This document shows, one piece after another, positions 53,061-62,104 of a DNA stretch of 64,000 nucleotides. The DNA is from Pisolithus tinctorius. Taxonomy: Eukaryota > Basidiomycota > Agaricomycetes > Boletales > Pisolithaceae. Both the position numbers and the translations under genes were made by a program. Position 1 is the stretch's first letter. Each line of letters starts with the position of its first letter. The stretch lies in the NCBI GenBank assembly GCA_024663395.1, contig JANFAH010000022.1:248001-312000 (forward strand). Direction: 5' to 3'. A model generated the notes under the pieces. That model was not told where the DNA came from. It worked only from the letters and a program-made list of their open reading frames with translations, and made no database searches.

Positions 53061-56000
53061 CTATGTATCGACATTGTCAAGATCCATCAGATTAGGTATT
53101 TCCATCAAGTTCATCTCCTGCCATTTGAACTGAGTCCGCTCTGCAAGTCGCTCAAATATTGCTATCTGCTTCGCAGTGTAGCAGGTAGGCCCAATGGCTT
53201 CACATTTGGACTGAAAGATCCACCATTGCATGGCTCGATGGGTGAAGAAATTGAGCATCCATTGAAATTCGGCCGTCAGCAATTCTTGTTCTTCTGTCCA
53301 GTGATCTTGTACCGCTTTGGCTCGAAGCCAATGAATCCAGTAAACTTACACAGCAGTAAATCTCGCTGTCTACTGTGATAGATGAGTGACCTACATTCCA
53401 ACATCCATGTATTTGATTCTGTATCGCTAGGCATGTCGATAGACCAAAACCATGGTAATTGGCTGCCCTGGTGGTCATGCGCATTCTGACTGATGGCTGC
53501 TGTACTGACAGTGAGGTGTGATTTCTGCATTTCCTGGAACCTCGAAAGGGTCTCTTCAGTTGCACCAAGAGATACCATCGCTGCTTGGCATTGCTTGTAA
53601 ATTGCAGCTTGCTTGTGAACCGCGCCGTTGATGGTATGGATCATATTGTCATATCCATGACTCTCAGACTCGTTCCCAGTCCAGTCCGGACCCCTAGCCC
53701 CTATCTCCGGTCAAGTCCGGTCCTAGTCCAGCCTAGAAAACCCAATCCCGGCCCTAGATAACTCAACTCCGGCCTGCATAACTCAAGTCCGGTGTTTTGC
53801 CCCTATCTCCAGTCCGTTTCGGCCTCCTGGCCTTGCGCTGCTCCACCCCGGTCCTCCCAGGTCTATGTCTGGGTCACCCGGACATAACTCCGGTCTGTTT
53901 CCCTTTGTTTGTACTATATTTAGTCTAGCCCATTCATCTGACTTTGCTTACTGTACAATCCTGTGCCTGACCCCGGTATGCCGGTCACCCGGACTTTGGC
54001 TATTAGCCTCGGCACAGCCACTATGGCTATCCACTCTCTTGCTAATCTTCTTGCTAATAGCTTATTAACAAGTCCGGCTCTATGTTCATTATCCCAGACC
54101 GGCCTCATGTATTTAACCCCTGTACATACTTCGTAGCACCCTCAGTCAGAATATCAACTTAGTATTACCCTCAACTCCGTGCTACACCCCAAGACTACTC
54201 TATAGCTAAGGCCGAGCCTTAAGCTATCCCCAATCCCTGTCCCGGACCTCTCCCTGGCTTGCATAAGGGTACAGCACATAAGCTGAGACCAAGGGAGGTA
54301 GATCCAACCCCAGACCGGCTTCCCCTTGTGTGCACTCCAACACTGGTCGGTTTCCCATGCTACCGGTCTTATTCCCACGCTCCCGGCCTTAAGTCTGGTC
54401 CTCCAGACTTAGCCCCTGACCTCCAGCCTTGACTCTGGTCCAACCGGACTTGGCCCCTGTCTCCCAGCCTTGATTTTGGCCACTCGGACTTAGCCCCTGT
54501 CACCCAGTCTTGAAGCCTGGTCACCCAAGGGTAAACCCGTACTTCACGCATATCCCATGCCCGTGTTTTCATAGCATAGCTTTTTGCCTGCCGCACCACG
54601 TTTCGGAAGACTACCGCCTTATCCACTAAGGCAAGCCGAAGCCCATGCAGCACATCATTCGCTTGGCCGATCCGCAGTTTCAATTCGATCTCCTGGATGC
54701 CGTCTAGTCCAGAAGCAATGCATTGATTAATTCCCAAGTTTGATGGGAGCAGCAGTGACATGCTGCCTACAAGGTCAGCAGCATCCGCAGTCAGTGATCC
54801 ATCTGTGCTGTCATTCGGCTCATCGGGATCAGATGCGCATTCGCCAGATATACCAAATGGGTCATCCATAGAGCCATCCCGTCCATGTTTGGCAGGGGAA
54901 ATACCTCCCGCTTCATGTTGTACACCAAAATATACCGCTCCATCCGTGATAAATGCAGACCGCTCAGAGGATAAACGCTCCATCCAACGAGCAATGGCTA
55001 GTCATTTCAATTCTGGGGCATGTGCACCGACATGGTGATGATTGATCCACAGCATGATTGATGCCTCCTCAAGCCGGAGACCCCGCACAAGCCAACTTCC
55101 AATGCCGAGCTGTATTCCGACATTCGATGTGTTGTCCAACAATTCCAGTTCAATGGCATGTACAGTTGGTGCTGTCTGGATGTCAGGATGGATGGAAAAT
55201 TCAAAGCATTCCAAAGACCGCACCCTTCTTCATTTGCACCTCGAAGACATCCATAGCAGAGGCATCGCGAATTCTGTCATTGAATGCAGTTTCCTCTTGA
55301 TTGCGCCAGGAATGTCGTTGTGAAGCAGATACTCCCTCATCAAGCATTTGGAATGCCTGCATCGCCAGATCTGCAGCCACCTGCGCAGCTGCAAGCTTCC
55401 GAGACAGACTATCGACTACACGCACCGCATCAGCAGTGTGAACAGATCAAGAGAATTACTTACCCATTCGAATCATCTTCATGAAGTTACAGTCGCTCAT
55501 CTGAAAATCTAACAGCTCCTGTCGGTGCAGGGAACTCATGCCCCGTGCGGATGTGGATACAACGTTCAGTAATGACCACAAGGTTTCAATGATTTCACCA
55601 TCTACCCAGCCAGCACCTTTCATAAACAAGGGGGCATATCTTGCATAGCATTCCTGCTTGTGACTATGCACATGCCAGATTCCGATCCCAGGCATAATCT
55701 GCAGCGATCACAGGATTTCAATGAAGGAGCTATTTCCAACCCACATGTGTAGATTTTTCATGTAAGAACAGTTTATGTCACAGAAACAGAGGACCTTGTT
55801 GATGCCTGCCATGTTGTAGTGTAAGGCATTCGCCAGTGAGTAATCCATATTTAACTGCCTACACTTCCGTGAGCGGGAGGCGCATGAGTGAATGGATGTA
55901 TTACCTTTCACCCTTTTGGAAGTCGACAACAGAATGCGGGTAAAAGCACCTGTGCCGCACGCAAGCCATCATGCCTATTCCGGTTGAGTGAAGTTTGCCA

Positions 56001-56275
56001 CGGTTAGCATTGGCCTGATTGATAGCTCTATGGTTGTTGCATGGCGATTTCTGGCCATCGTATGAGTGCTTGAATGATGGAAAATGTCAGATATATGTAC
56101 CTCTGTGACATGGGGAGTGGCCTGCAGGTATGCCTGATACTCGGAGTCGGAGACCATGTATCCGCATCCATCCATCATCCGCACCTGGTCTGCTGGATGC
56201 CTGTCATGCATATGTTCAGCTTTGAAATTTCCATCCATCACCAGTATGTGGGCATATTTCCAGCTTCAGAAGGTG
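53061..56275 (-). pseudogene. KDZ transposase, element B copy, truncated and split by a solo LTR
   Basis: Reading down from 56275: YAHILVMDGNFKAEH with the first Asp, a 50-bp intron (GTACAT...GGCCAG), KSPCNNHRAINQANA, a GKLHSTGIGMMACVRH block, VVDFQKGER, intron, QLNMDYSLANAL, the second Asp in CFCDINCSY, MPGIGIWHVHSHKQECYARY, GAGWVDGEIIETLWSLLN with both Glu present, HRQELLDFQMSDCNFMKM, a charged helical region and LPWFWSIDMPSDTESNTW, ending near 53061. Catalytic residues are kept, unlike element A. The N-terminal zinc region is missing because the element ends at about 56275, and the solo LTR at 53647-54548 interrupts the C-terminal part. No activity is expected. Confidence 0.85.
53647..54548 (+). 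mobile_element. 902-bp solo LTR inserted in the element B transposase
   Basis: Starts TGTCATATCC and ends CCCGTACTTCAC(G), like the gypsy 1 LTR (TGTCATAGTC...CCCGTACTTGACA), and is likewise rich in CCGG. The 5-bp target duplication CATAT lies at 53642-53646 and 54549-54553. Element A has the uninterrupted site near 14690. TATTTAA-like promoter sequence is at about 54111. No internal region is present, so it arose by LTR-LTR recombination. Confidence 0.85.
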
Positions 56276-56683
56276 AGCGGTGTCACACACCAAAGGTGTT
56301 GTGGACATGGTTACAGCTGACTCTGCCTAACTCGTTGACAAGTTGTGCACAGTGCCTGTGCATGCAGATGAAGACTAAAGGCCTCATGCGTAGAAAGACT
56401 GTTGGACGTGAACAGTCATCCTTCGCACAAGAACGAGTCATCAGTGCTAAAGAGAAAAGAGGAAGCGAGTTAAGCGCGCATTAAAGGTTTTTAGCGCCCG
56501 TGTACGGCATTCCGGTTTTCGTCATATCTCCACCATTTCCAAAGATATCGACTCGGTTCACATACTCGCTTAAAGTGCTCAGCCCCACGATTCTTCCTTC
56601 CAAATTTGGAGAGGATCCTCGCACCCTACACGTTTCTACAGCACTCCATCCATCAGACGCTCATTTCGCTAAGTCCATCAATC
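56276..56683. other. Junction region right of element B
   Basis: Similarity to element A is lost here. At 56325-56350 lies a copy of the CTAACTCG-TTGA-CAAGTTGTGC palindrome that recurs in gypsy 3, hinting that this stretch is a relic of a related retrotransposon. Confidence 0.4.
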
Positions 56684-57163
56684 ATGGCCACCTCTTCGTC
56701 GATCATCTCGCTTGTCTCATTTGCCAGAGACAGTGGCTATGTATATCTGCCAGGCATTCCCACCAGCTTCCATCCTGAAGCCCCCTGGTTCATCCTGTCA
56801 TTGTCAGCCCCGTCTCGTCCCATGCAGCTTGGTCAGCGTGTTCTCCTTGTCAGTACGACTTCCAGAAGGACGTTCTTTGGTCGCCTCAGGTCTGTCACTC
56901 GGTTAGAAAGGTCTTATGTGGTCGTTTCAGTCTCCCCAGTTGATGAAGCATATGGATCGTTCCTTCCTGCTCCCTGCACCGTCTTTATTCCAGTCTCATC
57001 CATCATTCTTCCCACATTGCGACAGCTGCAGTATAATCTACTGTCCTCCAGCCTCCCTGATCGCATTCATGACGAGTATGACATGCATCTTGCCTTCCTA
57101 CTGCAAGATCCAGCAGAAGACGTCCCCCCTTCTCCTCCTCCTCCGTCAGAGCCCCGTTCATGA
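56684..57163 (+). CDS. Unrecognised 159-residue protein
   Basis: ATG at 56684 in context ATCAATCATGGCC is preferred over the upstream in-frame ATG at 56606. The protein begins MATSSSIISLVSFARDSGYV and contains GQRVLLVSTTSRRTFFGRLR and VVSVSPVDEAYGSFLPAPC, a beta-rich pattern that looks like a small globular domain, then a Pro-rich acidic C-terminus (DVPPSPPPPSEPRS). No lesion is seen. It may be a host gene or an accessory ORF of an LTR element, since an LTR begins 225 bp downstream. I do not recognise a family. Confidence 0.4.
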   Translation: MATSSSIISLVSFARDSGYVYLPGIPTSFHPEAPWFILSLSAPSRPMQLGQRVLLVSTTSRRTFFGRLRSVTRLERSYVVVSVSPVDEAYGSFLPAPCTVFIPVSSIILPTLRQLQYNLLSSSLPDRIHDEYDMHLAFLLQDPAEDVPPSPPPPSEPRS

Positions 57164-57388
57164 AGTTTTTGTTAACTTCGCTGAGAGGATGGAAGGGTGG
57201 GAGACGCGATCGCATATGCTCTCATTGCCCCACAGACCCCCAATGCCCTAGCCCCCTTTGACGCCTGACTCATGCCCTTCAATTCTGGAATTAATACTTC
57301 CCTATCTGGAAACACCGTCCATCTGTCATGCCGTCTTTGGATCTAGAGATGTCTCCGCCGAGATCTAACTTGCATCGCCACCCCCTAA
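57164..57388. other. Spacer before gypsy 3
   Basis: Nothing recognised. CCTAA (57384-57388) directly before the LTR would be the left target duplication. Confidence 0.4.
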
Positions 57389-58060
57389 TGTGATATCAGT
57401 GTGCTTACTCAGTTTCTGATTCTATTTGACTCATTTTGTGATATTTTGACTATCCTTGACTCGTTCATTGCCAATACTTACCAATCTTCTTTGCTTGCTT
57501 ACTTTTCATTTCTTGCTTACTCATCATGATTACTCAGTCCTTACTCATTACTTACCAAGTGTTTGTGCCTTGTTTGTCACAAGCTGTGCTCCCCCCTCAG
57601 TATATAAACCCCCATGTACTTAGCTACCCACAATCAATCAAGAATCAATCAAGAAGTCAGCTCAGCTCAGCATATCTTGTCATCGACAGTTGAGGCTCAT
57701 TCGGAAGAGTCTATCTGTCTTCATTCATATCATTGCACACCTGCTTAGTCATCCATTCACTCCTGCGTAACTCGTCATCGACTTGCGCCAGGAGCATATT
57801 CTATCAAAAGTCCATTACCCCCAAGTACTTTCGGCTGAACACCTTCACTCTGTTCAGCATCCCCTTCCCAATCATTGTCCATTCGTCTTCTCCTGCGTAA
57901 CTCGTCAACGACTTGCGCCAGGAGCACCTCCACTTGAAGTCTTCCCCACTTTAGGTTTCTCTGCCCTCCAGGTTCCGCGGAGGTAAACCACCACTCGCAC
58001 ATATTTGTCTTTTGTGTTGGTTTGGTTGGTTTATACTGCCTTTCCACACTTTGACTCACA
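57389..58060 (+). repeat. 5' LTR of gypsy 3
   Basis: 672 bp with inverted ends TGTGA...TCACA; TATA box TATATAA at 57601-57607. Two copies of TCCTGCGTAACTCGTC...GCGCCAGGAG lie at about 57761-57795 and 57891-57925. The right LTR is outside the window, so the boundaries rest on the terminal repeat and the primer-binding site. Confidence 0.7.
57763..57922 (+). repeat. Two palindromic motif copies in the gypsy 3 LTR
   Basis: GCGTAACTCG, a 4-nt spacer and CGACTTGCGC form an imperfect inverted repeat, extended by CTCCTG/CAGGAG outside. The copies start near 57763 and 57893, 130 bp apart, downstream of the TATA box and so probably in the transcript. Confidence 0.8.
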
Positions 58061-58078
58061 TCTGGAGCCCACCGCGAG
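58061..58078 (+). promoter_or_regulatory. Probable primer-binding site of gypsy 3
   Basis: TCTGGAGCCCACCGCGAG follows the LTR directly, as a primer-binding site should. The tRNA it matches was not identified. Confidence 0.5.
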
Positions 58079-58161
58079 GGGTGGTTATTCCTGGATCAAG
58101 AACCCTGCTCACTCAGCCTGTTGAAACTTGTCTCTAAGAAACCACTTGATATCTCATTACT

Positions 58162-61100
58162 ATGTCATCCACCATCCCCACTATCTATCCTCCTACATCG
58201 TCAGCAGTTCCAGTGGCTATGGCTGCTCCCCCTGCTCGCTCTGTCCTCACTATGCCCTTGCTTGGCATGAAGTCTGCCCCTGAATTATTCCAAGGAGACC
58301 ATACCCATGTTCGCTCCTTCTTGGACCACTATGAACGCCTCTGTGCCTACCACAATGTCACTTCTGACCAGGAAATGGTTGAATCAATCCTCCAGTACTG
58401 CAATGCTCATGTTAGGGAGATCATTGAAGGAATGGCTCACTACTACACTCCTGATTGGGCTAACTTGAAGGCTGATCTCCTCAAGTACTTTGATGCTGAT
58501 CTATCAGATGAAAGGTTCTTTGAAAGGCATCTCAAGAGCTTTGCTTTGGAGTCTAGGATGCAGCCCATCATGACACTTCAAGACTTTAGGGCTTACAACC
58601 GTGGCTTCATTCGCATTGGAGGTTGGTTGAAGAACAAAGGAAGGATATCGGTTGATGAATATAATCGCTACTTTTGGGCTGGTTTGTCCCCAGTCTTTCG
58701 TGGCTTGGTTGAAACTCGTCTCAGGACAAAGGATCCCAACCTTGACATTAGCAGGCCATTCCCCTATGATGATGTATGCCAGTCAGCTGAAGAGGTCCTT
58801 CGCCGTGATCGCTTTGATGCAGATGACCTTGACTTCCTTGGCCCTCGTGCTGCCCCTGCTCCTCAGGCCCAGCCTAATGCTTCTCATCGCTCAGATGGAA
58901 GAGATGACAGTGTTCGCCCTCTGCTCCCTTCCCATGAAGCCAGAAGAAACCTTGAAAGTTTGGAGAAAGAAGGTCCTACTGCTCGCAAACAAGATGAGGT
59001 TGAGACCCTAATCAAGTCTCTCTCTCGCATGTCACTCAATGACCCAGACTACTCCCTCCTCTATTATCGTGCTATCAAGATGGATCCTGATGCTGCAAAG
59101 GTGCTTCGTGCTCCTTCCCTTCGTCCTGCTCCCGCATCTACTCCTGCATCCACTGCCCCTGCTGCTACTTCCTCATCCCAGACCCGTCCTGCTAGGAGGA
59201 CCATCACTTGTTATGGCTGTGGTGTTGAAGGCCATGGTGTTGAGAGTTGCCAGGCCATTAATGATCTCATTCAGAAGGGTTCCTTGGCACGTGATGAAAA
59301 CCATCGAGTCATCTACCCTAATGGACAGCGCATCTATCGCAATGGAGAAGAGACTATCCTGCAAGCCTATGAACGCACTAAAGCTGCTGCTCAGCCTGCC
59401 AATGCAGTCCGCTTTGTTATCCATGAAGAGGCCGAAGAAGAGTCTAGTGCCGAGATTTATGAGTTGGAAGAAGAACCCCTTGTTGCTGCTGTGGATCGCT
59501 CTAACAAGGTTACCAAAGAAAAGAGAAAGGCTGTCTTTGACAGTGTCCTTGTCCCGCCTCGTTCGCATGGCAAGGAGAAGGAGACTCAAGAACCAAAGCC
59601 TTCATCCTCTGCATCCATCCCTGCTCCACAGAAAGCACCACTTGCCCCTGCCTTTGTGCCGGTTGATGTTCATCCCACTGTCTTTGATGGAACTAGAGAT
59701 GATGCTATCATGGAAGATGCCACTGTCCCAAAGCCATCTGGTCAAGCCACTGATTCTGCAGACAGGTCTAAGAAATCCAAGCCCCCTCCTACCACTTCCC
59801 TGTCTTCATCGCTTTCGCAGTCTGCCAACTCTAAAGCCATTGTAGAGCGCATTCTTTCTACTCCCTTGACTGTATCTGTTGGGGAGGTCATTGGATCATC
59901 TAGGGATGTTTCTCAGCACCTTCAGGAGCTTATGCGGTTCAAGAGACAGCCCCTGGCTCAGCCTGTCAAGTCGGTCACTGCTGTTGAAGGAACTCCTCCT
60001 GCATCCTCCTACTTGGCATTGACTTCTAGCCCCCTCATCACTATCAATCTGACTTGCAATGGGCGTCGTGTAACAGGTGTCATTGACTCTGGATCTACCC
60101 TCAATGTTGTTCGTGCTGGTATAGCCCAGTCAGTCATTCGCATGCCCATCGATATGTCACAGACCATCAATATGCGAGATGCAAAAGGAGGTATCTCTAC
60201 TCTGAAAGGTCTGGTACAGGATGTCCCTCTCTTCTGTGGTGCTGCCAGGACTTGGACCAATCTATTCGTCGCCCCAGACACTAATGCAGGCTTTGATCTC
60301 CTCCTTGGTCGTCCTTGGGCTCTTGGGAACTCGGTTAGCATTGTTGAAAGAGAGTCTGGAACTTATGTTGTCTTTGGAGCTGATTCAGATCGCCCCCTGG
60401 AGATGTGTGTTACTGAAGGCCAGCTTGGATCTGTTGCAGATACTCTTATGGCGACTCTAGAGCCTGTCCATCCTCAGCAAGAAGCCGATGAACCTATGAG
60501 AGATGTAGCAGTTGGTACCCCTCATCATGTTTCACCCATCATCTTCGCTCCACCCCCATCAACTTCGCAGTCACCCCCTCAGTCACTTGATTCTACTCTG
60601 CTGTATCCTGAATCACCCCCAGATGGGTTTGATGTTGCCTCAGCCTTTCCTGTGTTCCATCCCATTCCTGTCCAAGCATTCCCACCTCCTACCAGTCCCT
60701 TTCCTTCGGAGTTTGTTGGTCAGCTTACCCAGGAGTTACAGTCCACTGATGCGAGTGGATTGGAGGATAATCCTACCCTTGCCCAGATTCATCACCAGAT
60801 CAGAAGAGAAGAGCGCCAGTCACTTGTCTCACTTCTTACTAGCCTTGCTCATTGCACTCCCCATCTGTCCTCCCTTTATCTTGACTCAAACCATGCACTT
60901 GCTGGAGAAAGAGGTACTGATGAATCAGGAGTCTACTTCCAAGACTTCCTTATGCTTGATGTTCGCTTAGTCCGACAGGTCCCTGCCCCGCTTGAGCATT
61001 ACCATGAGCTTGAAGGTTCTGCCTATGTCAGGTTCTATCCTCGTCTACTCCCACAGGCATCTCCCACTCAGAGCAATGCATCTCCACCTCCAGACCTGCC

Positions 61101-62103
61101 ATCTAACTCGAGTCTACCTGCTTCACATGTACTTTCTAATGGCATTACTGCTCCACCTCAGACTCCCTCTCCCCCGTCCCCAGATCCAGTTATCATTCAA
61201 GAGGAGCCCGCTGATGGTTCCCACCAGGCTTCACTTCTGTTCTGTAGAGACACTGTCACTCCAGACTCTGAAGCTACGTTCTCCATCTTCAATACTTCCT
61301 ACTGTGGTTCAGTTGTCCCTACTTCCCATGATGCTTGCCATGACTCTCGGTCCGCACAACTCGACGACGAGTTGTGCAGGGATCCATATGCACCCAGTCC
61401 ATCCACCCATCATCAGTCTGCGCAACTCGACGACGACTTGTGCAGCCATGTGCAGTTGCCTGGTTCATCCTCAGATATAGGTCATGACTCTCAGTCCATG
61501 CAACTCGTTGACGAGTTGTGCGTGTCCCACCACTTGTCCAGTCTATCCCCAGATATACCCACCACACTTTCGCCACTTGACTCTGATATGTTCAACACTA
61601 GTGTTGGCTCTCGCTTCTATCTGCCTAGCCCGTCCTTGCTTCAGTCTGCACAACTCGGCGACGACTTATGCAGGCATCAGCATTCCTCTAGTCCAACTCT
61701 TCCTATGCCATTGCTACCCTCAGCTCCCCAAGCCATGTCTAATGCTGCCATTGGTGAAGAGTCAGTTGCCATGCCAGAGCCTTATAGCAATGTTGTCATG
61801 TGTCGTACCCCTACTGGATGGATTGCTCACTTGCAAGAAGCTGCAGAGGACCGTTCAGGTGATGTGGATGAAGAGGACACAGGTGCATTCCCAAACTCCA
61901 GTCTTCATATCCTTGCCAGTGCGGTCGGTTTTGCTTCAGCCTCAGCTCATCCTCCCCCTTTCGAAGCAGTTTCATACCCAGACCACTTTCCTGCTTCCAC
62001 TTCCTCAGGTTCAACTCAAGACAGGTCCAGTGATCTTTTCGGATGTGTTCCTCCACTTTCTCCCATATCTCATCATTTATTTCTCCAGCTCTTTGAAGAT
62101 TGA
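58162..62103 (+). CDS. Gypsy 3 Gag-protease, 1,313 residues
   Basis: ATG at 58162. N-terminal capsid-type domain (FQGDHTHVRSFLDHYERLC; about 45-230), CCHC knuckle CYGCGVEGHGVESC (about 350), charged linker, aspartic protease GVIDSGSTLNVV ... LLLGRPW (about 640-720), then about 590 residues that are Pro/Ser-rich and disordered, an unusually long C-terminal extension. In this extension the peptide SAQLDDELC and variants occur four times (61354-61671), encoded by a DNA palindrome shared with the LTR. It ends with TGA at 62101-62103; pol is open in the +1 frame across this point. Confidence 0.88.
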   Translation: MSSTIPTIYPPTSSAVPVAMAAPPARSVLTMPLLGMKSAPELFQGDHTHVRSFLDHYERLCAYHNVTSDQEMVESILQYCNAHVREIIEGMAHYYTPDWANLKADLLKYFDADLSDERFFERHLKSFALESRMQPIMTLQDFRAYNRGFIRIGGWLKNKGRISVDEYNRYFWAGLSPVFRGLVETRLRTKDPNLDISRPFPYDDVCQSAEEVLRRDRFDADDLDFLGPRAAPAPQAQPNASHRSDGRDDSVRPLLPSHEARRNLESLEKEGPTARKQDEVETLIKSLSRMSLNDPDYSLLYYRAIKMDPDAAKVLRAPSLRPAPASTPASTAPAATSSSQTRPARRTITCYGCGVEGHGVESCQAINDLIQKGSLARDENHRVIYPNGQRIYRNGEETILQAYERTKAAAQPANAVRFVIHEEAEEESSAEIYELEEEPLVAAVDRSNKVTKEKRKAVFDSVLVPPRSHGKEKETQEPKPSSSASIPAPQKAPLAPAFVPVDVHPTVFDGTRDDAIMEDATVPKPSGQATDSADRSKKSKPPPTTSLSSSLSQSANSKAIVERILSTPLTVSVGEVIGSSRDVSQHLQELMRFKRQPLAQPVKSVTAVEGTPPASSYLALTSSPLITINLTCNGRRVTGVIDSGSTLNVVRAGIAQSVIRMPIDMSQTINMRDAKGGISTLKGLVQDVPLFCGAARTWTNLFVAPDTNAGFDLLLGRPWALGNSVSIVERESGTYVVFGADSDRPLEMCVTEGQLGSVADTLMATLEPVHPQQEADEPMRDVAVGTPHHVSPIIFAPPPSTSQSPPQSLDSTLLYPESPPDGFDVASAFPVFHPIPVQAFPPPTSPFPSEFVGQLTQELQSTDASGLEDNPTLAQIHHQIRREERQSLVSLLTSLAHCTPHLSSLYLDSNHALAGERGTDESGVYFQDFLMLDVRLVRQVPAPLEHYHELEGSAYVRFYPRLLPQASPTQSNASPPPDLPSNSSLPASHVLSNGITAPPQTPSPPSPDPVIIQEEPADGSHQASLLFCRDTVTPDSEATFSIFNTSYCGSVVPTSHDACHDSRSAQLDDELCRDPYAPSPSTHHQSAQLDDDLCSHVQLPGSSSDIGHDSQSMQLVDELCVSHHLSSLSPDIPTTLSPLDSDMFNTSVGSRFYLPSPSLLQSAQLGDDLCRHQHSSSPTLPMPLLPSAPQAMSNAAIGEESVAMPEPYSNVVMCRTPTGWIAHLQEAAEDRSGDVDEEDTGAFPNSSLHILASAVGFASASAHPPPFEAVSYPDHFPASTSSGSTQDRSSDLFGCVPPLSPISHHLFLQLFED
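61354..61671 (+). repeat. Four palindromic motif copies within gypsy 3 gag
   Basis: 61354-61377 is a perfect inverted repeat (arms GCACAACTCG and CGAGTTGTGC, spacer ACGA). Near copies lie at 61420-61443, 61500-61521 and 61648-61671. The surrounding CATGACTCTC-GTCC text also recurs, indicating a degenerate repeat unit. Confidence 0.9.
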
Positions 62104-62104
62104 T

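Larger units (their letters stand above)
47806..56275. mobile_element. KDZ transposon, element B (right part missing)
   Basis: Begins with the same terminus as element A (TGTAGTCGTGCTTAGTCAC), followed by a subterminal array, a Zn2Cys6 gene (+) and a KDZ transposase (-) in the same order and orientation as A. Homology to A stops near 56275, inside an intron of the transposase gene, and cargo genes, TET/JBP gene and right end are absent. It is rich in CpG where A is not. A 902-bp solo LTR interrupts the transposase. Confidence 0.82.

Noticed and set aside
54369..54983. Minus-strand ORF with repeated GAKSGG-like peptides
   Set aside because: Its repeated part is read through the solo LTR; only the part above 54553 is transposase.
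59039..59845. 268-codon ORF overlapping gypsy 3 gag
   Set aside because: Leu/Pro-rich out-of-frame shadow of the knuckle-containing frame.
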